A stretch of 64,000 nucleotides of DNA from Mercurialis annua (lineage: Eukaryota; Streptophyta; Magnoliopsida; Malpighiales; Euphorbiaceae): NCBI RefSeq assembly GCF_937616625.2, contig NC_065570.1:2242001-2306000 (forward strand), read 5' to 3'. This document shows, piece after piece, positions 37,697 to 51,601 of this stretch. The notes below the pieces were generated by a model. The model was not told where the DNA came from and searched no databases. It saw only the letters and a program-made list of their open reading frames with translations. The position numbers were made by a program, and so were the translations under genes. Each line of letters opens with the position of its first letter. The stretch's first letter is position 1.

Positions 37697-39134
37697 TTAC
37701 ATGAAATTACTAACATCTAAAATTTCTGGTATTTCATATTCCAACATACTGCTGTAGCTAATTTCCCTCTCATCTTCAGTGCTGCTTCCTCCATTGAAGT
37801 ACGTTGAGTTTGAGTTCAACGGTGCCGGACTTGAAGAAGGCGTCGATAAAACTGACGTGAACCCGAAATTAGAGGTTTCAGACGACGGGTCGATAATTCC
37901 TGTTTGGTGATGAGATCCATAGAAATTGTTGTAATTTTGTAGAGCTAAATAATCTTCTGGTAAATTTGAAGTACCCAATAAGCCATTTTGCCAATCTTGA
38001 TTCATTTGAGAATTTTGGTCGGTGATATTCGAAGGGTAATTGTCCACATTTGGGTCCATTATTTGTGTTTCATTACAAAAGTTAACGTATGGACTTGTTG
38101 TGGTAGTGGTCGGCATTTCTTGAAACTGGTTCGGTTGAACAAATTGGTTTTGAACTTGGAGACTGCTCAGCTGATTTTCTTGACCATTTTGTTGAGAAAT
38201 TACAAAGTTGTGGCTATTATTTTCACGTTGATTATGAGATGAGATGAGCGATGAGGCTAATCGGAGAAGCTCGGGGTTAACCATGGACTGAACCCCCATC
38301 AATCTTGATATGTTCATTTGAGATGCGTTGTAAAATGACGAGCCGAGAATTGAAGATAGGTCGAGAAGATCGAGCCTTGGACTATGAGTTACGGGGTCGA
38401 TTCCACTTCGAAGTAGCTTTTTTCTAATGTGCGTGTTCCAGTAGTTCTTGATTTCGTTATCCGTTCTCCCCGGTAACCGAGCAGCTATTGCCGACCACCT
38501 ATTATCAAAACAAAGTTCACTTCAATTATTAACTAAACTCAATAATGAGAGTTTACTCGGTTAATTCAGACAAATTATGATATCTTTTCATTTAAATATA
38601 ACCAAGTATTGACTTAAATTGCGATAGTAACCTCCCGATTTGATAAATATGAAATGATGTAACCAAAATATAAGAAGTTTATAATTCAATAATTGTACAA
38701 TTATTTAACCCTAAAAAGAACAAATATTAATTTGAGAAGTCTTACTTGTTTCCCAAGACACTGTGCAGCTGAATTATTGTCTCTTCTTCCTCAAATGAAA
38801 ACCGACCTCTTTTAATATCAGGTCTTAAATAATTAGTCCAACGAAGACGACAGCTTTTTCCACATCTTTGAAGCCCTAAAACAATAACAAATTTCAAGAA
38901 TTGAACAAAAAAATTTAGTTTCATCGAAATAAACCTCAAGAAAATAGAAAGTATATATAAATATAAACCATGCATACACTATTAAAATTTATGTAACGTA
39001 CCAGCATTCTTTGGGAGTGTTCTCCAGTTGCCATAGCCATTTTTCTGTATAAAATCAATGAGTTTCTGATCTTCTTCAGGTGTCCATGGTCCTTTTTTGA
39101 GACCATTTTTGTCACAACAAGGTGCTCTACCCAT
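37697..39134 (-). CDS. R2R3-MYB transcription factor, subgroup 11 (MYB102/MYB74/MYB41-like)
   Basis: Three minus-strand exons: 39002-39134, 38746-38875, 37697-38498 (133, 130 and 802 bp), the classic R2R3-MYB gene structure; 354 aa. The DNA-binding domain (about residues 9-116) begins [21 protein letters not shown] and contains both repeats with their regular Trp residues (GPW, GNW, LRW; first position of R3 is Phe in [31 protein letters not shown]). After it, [20 protein letters not shown] is the subgroup-11 signature as I recall it. The C-terminal part is Asn/Gln/Ser-rich and ends acidic ([14 protein letters not shown]), a likely activation region. Subgroup-11 members respond to drought, salt, ABA, wounding and herbivory and can affect suberin/cuticle genes. 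A TATA-like sequence lies about 130 bp upstream of the ATG. Confidence 0.93.
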
Positions 39135-40732
39135 GGTTAATTAATTTTAGAAACTTAAAATTATTAGGACTGTGTTTTTTAGGGTATTTGATTAGAGAGA
39201 TAGATTGCAAGTTGTAAGAAAGAAAATTGGGTGTAGGGTCCGTATGGGGGACGTACTTGTGTATAAATAGAGAAAATAAGAAGGTTAAGAAACTTATAGA
39301 AAGTCAAAGGGATTCGGTGCCGTCCACTGTTTATCTCCATGGCTACGTGTCCATCCTTTTTGGACTAAATTAAAACTCAAAAAATAAAATTTAAAAAGCT
39401 GTCCTCTCTAAATTTAACAACATAAACATCATGCAAAAAGTTATTTACCAGTACTGATTAATATCTTAGCTTAACTTCATATGTGTATTTTTTTTTCTCA
39501 AGAACTTCATATATGTATATTATTTCGTAATATTACTTACTCCAGAATTATTTTTGTATTATATTTTAAAAATCTTATCGTTTCACAAAATCAAGAAATA
39601 CTTAATAATAATTTTTATCGATGTTTTTTACTATAGCTAATATTCCGTTTGTCAAAATAAAAATAAAAACTACATAATAAATAAATTGTTTATTATATCT
39701 TTACAAAAGAGAATATTCTTATTATTACATTATTTGAGAAAATGATGGAGATTTCATTATATAATAATCAATAATAGAGTGCGTCGTATAAAAATTATAA
39801 TTTGATTATTTTCGGTTAACTAAATAGAAAATTTATATCATGTAATGACATTTGCATAAAATATTTTTTAAAAGTAATTTATATTTATCATTTAACTAAT
39901 AAAAATATATTTTTTTAATTTTTCTGGATCATTTAGAATGGAATTTTTTAGTATTCTTGAGATGAAAAAAGTATCAATTACTTATTTTTATTGTTTTTAA
40001 ATCTAATATTATCAAATGTAATTATAAAAAATATACTATCAAATGTAGTGTGATGATGCTATAATTATAATATTTTAATTAGTTTTTTTAATTTATGAGC
40101 TAAAATCTTTAATAAAAATGTTGTATTTGCCTATCGTTTTCTTCTGGCTATAAGTGTCACTCCTGCCTTCCTGGATTTAAATTAGCTGTCACCAACCTCA
40201 AGTAGACACGTACCCCTTTGAGATACGACCTTTGATCAAGGGTTTCTGGATCTTCATGCATGCCACCATTTATATGAAAATGGCCGCTCTGCTATTATCT
40301 TTTAATTTAATAAGTACAGTTTTTTTAATTAATTTCTCTCTAAAACTCAATTTTGTCCCTTGATAGCTTGTTGACTGGGGACGCTGATATTGCATCTTTC
40401 ATGGGTATTTAAGGCATTTTGCATGAAATTATAGGTCATTTTCCAAATGATTGAAACTAATCTGATAATTAATAGGTTAACTAAATAAGGCGTAGACTAA
40501 GAAATAGCATTTAATTCAGTATATCAATAATAGAGTGCGGCACTGTTGGCCAAAATATAGGAACATTTATGATACGAATATTGTGATAAAAGGCTTCTCA
40601 TCCAATAATTTTTAAGATAAGGTTTTTCTTATTATTGTTATAAATAGTCACTTTTGCATGAAAATAAAAATTGGAATTAGGGTTTCAAAAGGATATAATT
40701 TAATAAAATGTAAAAATAATATTGTGTATGTG
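39135..40732. other. MYB upstream region and AT-rich intergenic DNA
   Basis: The first few hundred bp should contain the MYB promoter. No other feature recognised. Confidence 0.4.
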
Positions 40733-40951
40733 CAGTGGTGGACCCAGAAATATTTTATAAGGTGGTCAAAATTATATTGAAATTTTAAAAGATAAGTAAA
40801 ATTGACAACAAATAAATTTTAAGGTGGGCAAACTATATAATTTAAGGTGATAAAATTATATTTTTCAATTCTATATTAATGTTTTTTAAAGGGACTTAAA
40901 ATTATAAGGTGGGCAGTTGCCCACCATACGCTCTTCCTAAGTCCGCCCCTG
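40733..40951. mobile_element. hAT MITE (CAGKGGYGGA family)
   Basis: 219 bp. TIRs CAGTGGTGGACCCAG at left and CTAAGTCCGCCCCTG at right. TSD TGTATGTG (40725-40732) against TCTATGTG (40952-40959), one mismatch. Internal AAGGTGG(T/G)CAAA words repeat. Confidence 0.8.
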
Positions 40952-43059
40952 TCTATGTGTAAGTAATTTAAGTTATTAGGTTAAGTAATTGTTTGATCTG
41001 ATATAAAAAAAATTATGATAGAAAGTCTTAGATACAAAAATAAATTTGTAATTGTTCAAGCTTTAAGTTTAATGATAATTTATTTTAAAAAAAAGGTTTA
41101 ATGATCATTTTGTCTGTTAATTAAATAGAATTTTTTTAAAAAAATTTCATCTAATAATTTATTTTTTTGGATGAAATTGTTAATTAATATAATCTCTACA
41201 GTCAAAAAGTTTATTATTTAATCTTTGCCAATTTATATATCTAATTAAATAATTATACAAGACCTTGCCCTTTATTATTTTCTTGACTAGCTCCGGTTCA
41301 TTCATGCATGTCTATTCTCAATTATAAATTGTGGGAAATGACAAACTGTCCGGAAAAATATTTAGCATAAGCTAGCTTGCCTTTGATTCCGAAAAAATAA
41401 GACTAATCCAGATTGGTCTAATGTACCTAAAAAAATCAAATTTTTAAAAGGTTATAAATATATTTTTTAATCTAACTATTGTCGAAAAAATTATTTACTA
41501 ACTATTCAATATTTTTTTAAAATCGTTCTAAAAAATATCCAAGTTAATTTATTTTCATAATATGATATCTCAATTGACAATTTTTTTTCGATTATATTAA
41601 GTACACTTTCAATTGATATGTAGTCAGAATTAATTTGATTTTAAAAAATTTAATAGATTTCCGAAAAATTAATCAAACTGATTACATAACTTTTCAAAAT
41701 TTTAATACATTTTTAAAAAATTAAAAATTTAATTTTTTGGCAACTTTAGTACTAAATTATATAAGACAGAAGGAGCTGCCTATATATATAGTCAACATTA
41801 ATTTAAAACCACAAAGGAAAATAATTGACTCTTAGTTCTTGTGTGAACACGAAGGACTCTTTGTTCTTGTAGATGAAAAAGGTTAAACTTATGAGTTATT
41901 GAGCCCACATAACATAATATCCATTTCTCATGTGAGGAAGCTATCGTCCATTGGTTCCAGCATCAAGAAATTAACAGTACTAGATATGGCTATTAAATTT
42001 TTAGAATCATTACTTTGTTTGTTAGTCATTTTGGCCACGAAACTTTAATTTGTTTCACTTTAGATTCCAAACTTCAAATTTTCAGACAATAAAAGTTTTT
42101 TTTGTGATTTCACAACAAATTAAGTCTTTGTAGCAATCGGGTGTTGCCATCTCCAGTGACGGAATCGTAATTTTTTTCAATACTGGCTATATATATATAT
42201 ATATGATCGTTTAGTCTGAGCTTAAATTTCATATAACCTCAATTTCACTATAAATTGCATCTTTTTTTTTCTTTAAAAATTTCAAAAAAATTCCAACAAC
42301 AGTCCGGAATAAAACATATCTCAAATTTAAGGTGGTTTCAATCCAGCTCTGTCCATATTTTTTTCTTACATCAATGATTAATATTAAAAAAAAATCGCGC
42401 CAACTAAATTTTAAATATAGTATAAAGTTAAAATTATATCTTCATGACGTGATAAGATTTAGCTACTTCTAGACTTAATTTGATATGCTATCACCGTAAA
42501 ACTCCGAGTTATTTGTAATTTGAAGTTTAATGGCTAAATTGAAACAAATTAAAGTTTCATAGACAAAATGAAATAGTTTAAACATCTAGTGACTCCAATT
42601 TTTTTTCTTGGACAAGTAACAGTGGTCTAATATCAATGATATGCATAGCCGCAATCCATGAATTTTGTTATATAAAACTCCACTGTTTCTCAGCCACAAT
42701 TGCTTGATTTGATGTCAGCCTAAACGTCAGGAAACTCATTTTCATTGACTATGCTAACATTTATTGATTCAGCAATTACTTCTTCTATCAAACCTTCTAA
42801 TTTTTTCACTTAGCCAAAGAAAAAAAAAACATATTAAAGACTTAATCACAATCTTTATAATCTTTAGAAGAAAAATGACAGTTTATAATTGCTAATAATG
42901 CATTTTACCACAAAATTTATAATAACTTGTTTCCAGCTACCTTTTCCATTTGATTTTCAATAGTTCAAAAACTTAATCACAATATTTTCTTCTTTTAGAA
43001 TTCAAAATAGCATGATAGATTTTTCACGGTTCTTATAATTAAACTAAATATAAATTAAA
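40952..43059. other. Intergenic AT-rich DNA
   Basis: No gene; contains the foldback 42027-42570. Confidence 0.4.
42027..42570. mobile_element. MITE-like foldback, ~544 bp
   Basis: Left arm CGAAACTTTAATTTGTTTCA and CCAAACTTCAAATT; right arm AATTTGAAGTTTAATGG and TGAAACAAATTAAAGTTTCA in inverse order. The inverted ends CATTTTGG/CAAAATG are short of a clear TSD. Core includes a small (TA)n run. Confidence 0.65.
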
Positions 43060-43431
43060 GAGCAAATTACTCTAAGACCCCTCACGTTTGTCATAATTTA
43101 TAATTTGGTACTTCTTATTTGAAAATCAAACGATTTTATACCTCAGTTTTGATTTTGTAAACTATAAACCCATTCTATTAGTTCCGTCAATAATTTGAAA
43201 TGTACTTTCAAACGATTTGCTACCTCAATTTTAATTATATAAACGATTTGATATTCAACGATTTGTTATCTCATTTTTAAACGATTTGGCACCTCACATT
43301 TCATGCCATTAATGATTTACTACCTATAGTTTACAAAATCAAAACTGAGTTACCAAATCGTTTGATTTTCAAACAAAAGGTATCAAACTGTGAATTGTAA
43401 AAAAGGTGAGGGGTCTTAGAATACTTTTCTC
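43060..43431. mobile_element. Mutator-like MITE with ~110-bp TIRs
   Basis: 372 bp with perfect 9-bp TSD TAAATTAAA (43051-43059, 43432-43440). Left end GAGCAAATTACTCTAAGACC; right end GGTCTTAGAATACTTTTCTC. Arms share long stretches (GAAAATCAAACGATTT, CAGTTTTGATTTTGTAAACT). The core repeats ACGATTTGNTACCTCA-like words. Confidence 0.85.
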
Positions 43432-43754
43432 TAAATTAAATATAAATAATTTTATAAATAGTGTTTCACTATTATTGTGAATTTTCAAACTTGACAAAAT
43501 CATTCATCAATTTTTATATTTTTATAAATTTAAAAAACTGAGCTACTTTCTATTGGAAAAACACATGTAAACACCAAAAATATACACCGTTGCGGCAACT
43601 ACATCAGTATTTTTTCAGTGTAAAATAAACCGCTACTCCAATTTGCTAAAAAAATAAAATTAATAATTGTTTTTGCCAAATTTTTGAATCCGTGTTGTAT
43701 TTATAAAGCATACTAAAAATCATAATTTTTTTATAATTAATCCAATATAATTCT

Positions 43755-43977
43755 AGAGAAATTCTTAGGTAGACTCAGTCCACCACGTCATCTATAGACT
43801 AACCCTATCACATTATGACACGTCATTAAAATAATGGCACTATCGTAATTTACTATTTAAAAGTGTAAATAAGTAATAAACAAAATTACGATAGTGCCAT
43901 TATTTTAATGACGTGTCATAACATTATAGGCTAGTCTACGGATGACGTGGTAGACCGAGTCTATCTAAGAATCTCTC
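43755..43977. mobile_element. Mutator-like MITE, almost fully palindromic
   Basis: 223 bp with perfect 9-bp TSD TATAATTCT (43746-43754, 43978-43986). Both arms read (A/G)GAGA(A/G)ATTCTTAGRTAGAC, ACCACGTCATC, ACACGTCATTAAAATAATGG and CACTATCGTAATTT, separated by only about 20 bp. Confidence 0.88.
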
Positions 43978-44606
43978 TATAATTCTATTAAGTTCGGCTT
44001 TAGCTTAGTTAGCACTCAATATGGTAATCTAATGTTGTTATACCAGAAAGGAAAAATTCTTCTCTAGACCTAATTCATGTTTTATTAATGAACTCAACCA
44101 ATTAGATATTAGAAAACTTAATATACAATTTTTAACATTTTATTGATTTGGGCCATAACTATTACCTAAATCGAGTCTAGATATTCTTTTACAGAATAAA
44201 ATGCACAACTAGCAAGTCACAAATTTAAAGGAAGATAGGACTTTTAGGAGACAAATAAAGCCTTTTTGATTGGATAATGGGAATGAAAAAGGCGTTGAAA
44301 AGTAAAACAATACTCGAAAGTAAAATGATACTAGTCGGAAAGAAACAAGAATTTCAACTTTTAAGAGGTTAATTTCAAGAACTCCTTTTTAGGTTAATTA
44401 GCCCACTACACCCAAAACTTAAAGCAATTATTTCCAACTTTTAAAAGGTTCTATTTTCAAGTTTTAACACGCATTTTTCTAGACATATGCACTTTTGAAA
44501 TTCATTGAAAAATAAATACTGTTTCACTATTTTTGTGTATAAAACCTATAGTATAAAGTACTTTGATTATTAGGTTCAATTTCTAGTCATAATAATTTTA
44601 TACAGC

Positions 44607-44612
<6 letters not shown>

Positions 44613-44648
<36 letters not shown>
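44613..44648. repeat. (AAT)n microsatellite
   Basis: About 12 uninterrupted ATA/AAT triplets. Confidence 0.95.
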
Positions 44649-47600
44649 TATTCATTATAATTAGCTCAACAATAATAATGGATGCATACCAAATTAGGGC
44701 ACAAATAATGCATCTTCTTTGACAATTTATTTGCCTCCCTTTGGATTAAATTAAACTTTTTCTCAATGTTATTTATTTTTTTAATTAAGAAATCTGAAAT
44801 TGCCAACAAGATGAGTTGGCTTAAATTGAAAGCTTAAACAATGCCACGAGGGAGCTAAATTTTATCATCAACAACGTCTAACTACGCCATCCTATCTTAA
44901 ATTTAAATAAAAATTGAAAGGGGATTTTATCTAAATATTATATATAGATTCTGCAGAAGAAAAAATATTGGAAATTATCTGCATGGATGACGATTTTTCC
45001 ATGTACCAAAACATGCATTTTATACTATTTATGTTCAATTGTTCAAATTAATTGTTATATATTAACGTACATTAATTAGATATAATTTCAACATTTACGC
45101 ATCATCATGCAAGAAGTTTAATCTCATGAATTTGATCCACCTCATCTCATAATGACGTCCAATGTCTGCTTCTCTAAAGACAATCCTTGCTGTTTATTTC
45201 TGGACATTTAATTAGTCTAATTATGGTAAATCAGTATATAGTAATTATTATTATCCCCTGATATAAGTAGCTAGATTGTGACAATTTTTAGCTTTATTTA
45301 TAACTGTTAAATATATTTATATTCTGCTAATACTTGTTTTAAAGATAGTACCAGTTTTAACTATATATATACTACACATGCAATTCATTTTATTTCCTTA
45401 ATTTCTTTTGGCTGGAAATAAAGATTAACTTAATTAACAATTAGTAGGGAAGAAAATTGATATCATTTTTTTTGATGAATAAGAAAATTTATATCTAATA
45501 GTATTATTTTTAAAGAAAAAGAAATTATCAAAAGATTGTCTAAATTCACCTTATTTAGACATCAATTTTAAAAAATAGTTTACGGTCAAAATTCATACGT
45601 ATTACATATATTCACAGATTGTATCACAATAAGAAATTAATTTTCCACCCAATTACAATTTCCTTCATTAGCTTGCTTGGATGCTCTTCTTACTCATAAA
45701 TTAATTTTATTAATGCTCCTTAATTAATTCATAGATTAGTTTTTTCCATTTAGAATAGTATGATAATGAAAGCATTAAATAAACCATATTCTTAGGCTAA
45801 TGTCCCCATGTTCAATGTCATTGAGACAAATGATTAATAAAAATATGTCCAAATCAGCAAATTAAATAGTGGATTCACATATAGATTTATCATTATAAAA
45901 TTATAAGGAATGCTTACATATTGTACTTGAAATAGTAATTACTTGTCCAAATTTTAGGGTTTGCTTAGAAAACGGGTTACCCGAATCAGCTATAGACTTA
46001 CGTGTTGGCGTTGACTCTACATAGATTTGGTCGATTTTCTATATATAAAATATATGTTTGTTGAATAATTATTCAAATATTTATATGTATTGAGCTATTA
46101 AAAATTGTATTAAACAATGAGCTGTATGATTGCTCCAACAAATTTAGAATACGGTAGAAGATAGACATTGTTTAAGAAATAATTCAATTTATTTATGGCT
46201 AATTATAGATACGAGATCCAATGTTTCTTTAGAAAGCCATCTAATTGTTACTATATTAAGCTATCCATGCAAATATGTTATCTACTTCACTAAAATAATT
46301 GACTACGTAGTCCATTTCTGATTTCATGTATTCAAACAGTATAAAAACTATAGGTTAATTATATTATTATTATGGGGATGAGTGATTAAAGCTTGGTATA
46401 GTGTTGGTAGAAAAACTAGATAACACCTGGCCTAAGTAAGATATGTTCAGAATATATTTCTAGATTTGGGTCTATCGTCTTATTGTAATCTGTGCAATAT
46501 TAGTAAGTAATAAAAGAACATGTTAAAACAAGGTTGATGACTAGGACATACAAATATGGTAATTTCTGTGAAAATGGTTGATAAATGGCTGAATAATTTG
46601 GTAGATGATCTAGTTATGCATGGTCCTGTAAGAAAATAATAAATGTCAAAGGAACAGTAGTGGGAAATTTTTTGATAGTTTGTTACAATGGTCAAATAAG
46701 TGTATAAAAATAAAAAGATAAAAAAGAAATACATAGAGTGAAAACGAATATTAAAAATTTATTCATGAATGTATTTATTCATCAGCCTAATGTTCATGCT
46801 AAGCTGTATTTGTCAGTTACAATTTTTGAAATATGCCTATTGTAAATCACTGAGTACGTAATCGGGGCAATTTGATGGTTGAAATATGACCTGAAATTAA
46901 AAATAGAAGAGATCTTAAGAACGCCAGAATAGATTCTGGTCGTTCGCTCCTACGCTTGAATTAGTATATGTAAAAATCTATTAGCTATAGTTTTACCTTT
47001 AAAGGAGAAGGTTTGTGGCTGTAGAATTTTTCTTATCAATCTATATATTTATGTTGATGCCTCTGGAAGAATTTGTCAGCAGAAGACGTTCCATTTCATC
47101 AGAAAATATGTGGTCATTTTAATGCTTTTCATTCTGATATAGCTCATGTGTGAGCTTCACTTTATGACGGATTATCTTTATCTCGGCCATGAGTTAAGTT
47201 GTATGCTCGACTGGCTCAAAATCGATTATGAACTCCATAATACTATGCGATTCTCTGTTGGATTGAGTTTTAAATACATGCATGTGGTTTTTTATTGGCC
47301 TCAGCTTTTTAAACTTGTTCTAATCGAGTTTGAATTGTGAAAATCTGATAAAAAAAATTAAAGTTTTACGTTGCTTCCCATACGTTATTACCAACATATG
47401 TAGATATTCATTGCCTGAATCTTTTTACTCGGGTTTAGACACTCATAACTCATTCGGATAAAATAAGCTAATTATGATACTATAACAGTGCAGAGTCTGA
47501 GCAATCTTGCTCTTATTTCTTATAGGATGTGTTATGATACATAATGATTAAGGACCTTAAGGTAAACCCTGTCATTGCGAATTTGAACTAAACGTGTTCA

Positions 47601-48055
47601 CAGCAGATTGGTCAATAGAGCTGAAATGAAAGTGTCCATATAGAATTTCACATGATTGATTGGTATCACAAAGAAATGAGAGATTTTAAATTTATTGTAC
47701 AGACATCATTGGCACACGGCGTTCCAACAGACAATTTGCCTGCACGTTAAACGAAACCATTGATCATTATTAGAATCATGGACTTGAATAAATTGCCATA
47801 AAGACAATTCAACTGTACACATTATTAATGTGGTTTTATTTAAGACTACTTTTGTCCGATCGAAAATTCTGCAGAAATGTGTTGGACCAAATTTATACGA
47901 AGCTTAAATTAACCTTAAATGTGCCCCAAAAGAAGGAAATTTGATTGATAGTGTTAAACTTAATTATTTCAAAATGAACATTTACAAGCTTGAATTGAAA
48001 ATCAGCTCGGAAACAAAAGACGTAAAAGGGTCAAAAACCTCGAGTGTTATTGCTG
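44649..48055. other. Intergenic DNA, nothing recognised
   Basis: AT-rich to about 46400. 46400-47900 is less AT-biased and has small frames on both strands (46480-46734 -, 47146-47340 +), none resembling a known family and none with splice partners I can see. It could contain a non-coding transcript or UTR, but I cannot support one. Confidence 0.4.
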
Positions 48056-51000
48056 TCAAACAATTGCTGAGCTGGAAGCGATCGTCTCAAGTATCCGATC
48101 ATGTAATTTGCCATTAGTTACAAGAATACCGCTGGACGGGAATATAATCCTTCGTTCAACTTGATCTGCTGTAAAGTCAAGTGGTTCTCCTTTCCAGTCA
48201 CTGACCTGATGAAAAAGGTATCAAATGATTAGATTCAAAAAGAAATGAGGCAGTTATTGGTTCAGTTCTACAACAATTGATCAAACTGTAAAAATTTAAT
48301 GGACAATGCAAAGCACAGATGCATAATCATGCAGAATCAAGATCCTCAGCTAAGCCAACAATATTTAAAAGCCAGCATAAGGCAAAAAACAAGAGGGGAT
48401 GCTTCGTAATTTCACAATTTAAGAAGGAATTTAACACAGCATTGTTGATTTAATGAGATAATTTCAGTCATGACTTCAACCCAAATTACACATCCATGGA
48501 GGCAGAAGAGAAAATTCTTCAAGCAGATATCTTCCTGAAGGCAGTGTAAGAGATCATGTATTAATATTGCGTCTGCGAACTCGGTCAGGAATTTTCATTT
48601 TTCCTCTTTTTGCTCAAAAAGTTAGAATACCACGGGAATTAATCCATTACTCGTCTCATAATTTACATACCGACACAGTTGTAGAAGAAAATGGAGGTTG
48701 CTTTTTAAGGAGTTAAATGATTCTTACTGTTCTTAGTATATGCAGCAGCTTATTCATTTTACAGAAAATAGGGCCAGTTGCACAATTTTGTTGTTACCTC
48801 ATAAAAAAATCAATCATTAACTTCATTGATCGTTCATTAGACGCCAATAAGAATATGGCAAATTGTCATTCCATGGATTATGCACTTGTCCCTACAGCAA
48901 AAATATATGATTCTAGAAGAAGCCAGCGAAGAATCACATACCTTTCCTCCTGCTTCATGAACACACAATAGGCCGACGGCATGATCCCAAGCCTATAGTA
49001 ATTGAGTTAAAGCATCAGATAATCAACAACTTTGCTATATTTTTTTTGCTCCAAAGTACATTCTACCTTTGTGGTTCTCTGAGCCTTTAATCGAAGAATG
49101 AAGACTGATGCCCTACCTGAAGCCACCATTAGATACTTGCATAAACTGCATCCAAATATAGCTCTATCATGTAAATGAGATGGAAGTCTATTAATCCAGA
49201 AATTAGGCAATATTTACACTTCTTTAACCAGACAAACTAAAAAATGAAAAGAGAAAGAAATGCACAATTCTTCATCACCATCCAAATGCAAAAAAATCAA
49301 CATAGTAGCTCTCCGCTATCTGAGACATGTCTCAGTTAGCTGCTTGTAGAATTGAGCTCCTCTAGATATATCATATTTTCACTTGATCAGTTAGGCTTTT
49401 AGTCTCACAAATGATACTAATGACACAATAGACTTTGATAAATAGTGAACACAATATCATAATACTAGCAATAAGACTTCGACCAGTCACAACCAAAGTG
49501 GAATTATGTAGCTGAAGATTGAACAAAGAAGACAGAACCTTCCACAGCATGTAGGCAGAATGAGAATCTCCTTATTGCCAACACTATCGGGGTCATTTGT
49601 GGCACTGAATGAAGCTGAAAGCGGCAATGAATCCCATGTTTGACTGTCTGAAAGGCAAAATTTTGCTCCAGGCACTAAGTGACATTCATCAACAATACAT
49701 CTAGTCCAACCATCCAGAACTTGGGCTGATCTTCCGAGCGCATTTGATAGTTCCCTTCTCCATGTTCCACAGCCAACATGGGCAACCACAAGGGTCCCGG
49801 ATCCAGATAGAAAGTTTCCAGCTTCATTGGCGGTTGTGTAGGAGACATTATCTGGCCAGTTGGGGCAACCCATAATACCTAAAACAATCTCTCCTTCGAC
49901 TACAAGAGCCAAACCTACCTGCAATTTGATTAATGTGCAACCGATTAGGCAGTGGAAAAACCACAAAATGAATCAAATTACTAGAATGTGTTTGCCGGAA
50001 ATTAGTGTCTTTGATTATCTCATGCGTAAAGAAACTAGATTATGTTCTATAAAAGAATTGAGAAATCGTCAAAACATTCAAGTTCTGAGAATTTCTCAAA
50101 TAAAAAACAACAGAGAAAAGACAAAACATACAACATACAAGGCCTTATTTCCTCTGACAAATCCCCTTGTGCCATCAATTGGATCAAGTACCTGCATTGA
50201 ATTTAAAAACCACGTCAGATACATATCCTATAATAATTCTTCCGGAAAATATTAAAGTTGACTATCCTGCTGCAGAGCTAACTGATCAAAATAACAATCA
50301 CAAATCAGTTCTAAATAAATTTTAATATGTATATATATAAGTTTAGTGGCATACTTCGTTAAATGTAAATAGCAGGCAATTAGACGGTGTATGATTTACT
50401 AAAACAGCCATAAATGATTTGAATAAGAAAATCACACCAACAAAAAAAAGCATGGATAATTTTGTCGAACAGTTGAATCTACCCAATATGTGGCTGGCTT
50501 TGTTCCATAAACAATAGGATTCTTCCCACCTCTGTCAATTGCTGCCAGGACGTTATCATGTTCCAATGGTTTATCCTCTGAGCTGGCATGATCAGTAACC
50601 ACACTCACAACAGAATCCACCAGATTATTTGCGCGTACGAAACCAGAATCCTCTTCAGCAACCAAGGGAATACTAGGAAAGAGTTTACCCAGTTCTGTAC
50701 AACCAAAATATAAAGAAGAATTTTACCTACCAGAAAACACAAAACATATAGAATAATCAAACGACATCATGATAAAATTCTCACTAGGAAGCCTACGAAT
50801 GCAAGAATTGAACTCATTTTAATTCTAATTAGTCAACCATAAATGCATCACGGATTAATCAATCCTCGTAAAGTGTTTGACAGCCAAACAATTCAATTAA
50901 ATTCTCACACATTGGTAAGATCATAGCTGTTTTAATTTTTTTCAAACATAAACATTTAGAATCAAATGAATTTCATAGCATGCAAACAAATGAATAAACA

Positions 51001-51601
51001 TGTTTAGCGCGTTTTTCGCCTATTTTTCAGATTCGCATACAATAAAACATAAAATTGATTTAAAATAACAACACACACAAGATAGAAATAATTCGATTTT
51101 CATGAACGGAATCCGAATACCTAAGCTGACAAGAGCCTGAACTCCAAAATCAGCAATAGTGACCGGAGTCTGATCATTCTTTTCAACTATACTTCCATCG
51201 CTAGATAGAAGAGATTTTTGAACCTGCAAAATAACACATAAATTTAATGAAAATACAAAAGCAAATAAAAATATAAGGAATTAAATATAATGCTTACGTC
51301 TACGCAAAGACGACAGGCTCTCTCCACGACTGCGACGGCAGCTTCGAGTTCACGGCGGTACTTTGCCTCGCGAATCGGAGACGGAAGACTTGACCTGAAA
51401 CATATAGCGCCGAGAAAATAGATTTGATTAAAAAAATGTGATGTTATAAAATGAGGAAATTAGAGAAGAATTGAGTGGAGTGGACCTTACAGGAGAGAAA
51501 CATGTTCGGCGTCGAGGTGCGAGTGACGGAGGACGGTGGTGATGGAGGCGGAAGTATCGGACGGCGATGGAGGAAGAAGCGGAGGAATGTAGAAGGTCCA
51601 T
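48056..51601 (-). CDS. PAP-specific / 3'(2'),5'-bisphosphate phosphatase (SAL/HAL2 family), organelle-targeted
   Basis: Nine minus-strand exons: 51486-51601, 51298-51394, 51121-51223, 50483-50694, 50132-50191, 49539-49918, 49067-49145, 48942-48992, 48056-48205; 415 aa, frame kept throughout. The enzyme removes the 3'-phosphate from 3'-phosphoadenosine 5'-phosphate, a by-product of sulfation, in the Li-sensitive inositol-monophosphatase superfamily. Metal-binding motifs are complete: EED (E119-D121), LDPIDGT (D179, D182) and WDHA (W351-A354). Residues 1-40 (MDLLHSSASSS..., rich in Ser, Arg and His, no acidic residues after D2) look like a transit peptide; the nearest Arabidopsis proteins I recall are the putative mitochondrial PAP phosphatases. 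The exon-1 donor used is AAG|GTCC at 51485; the nearer GTAAGG donor does not keep the frame from this ATG. Terminal VTNGKLHD is also typical. Confidence 0.9.

Noticed and set aside
47146..47340. 64-aa plus-strand frame in the less AT-rich interval
   Set aside because: No homology recognised, no partner exons; kept only as an unexplained interval.
48717..48971. 84-aa plus-strand frame
   Set aside because: Lies in an intron and exon 8 of the minus-strand phosphatase; no family features.
49860..50255. 131-aa plus-strand frame
   Set aside because: It overlaps exons 5-6 and introns of the phosphatase on the other strand and has no family features.
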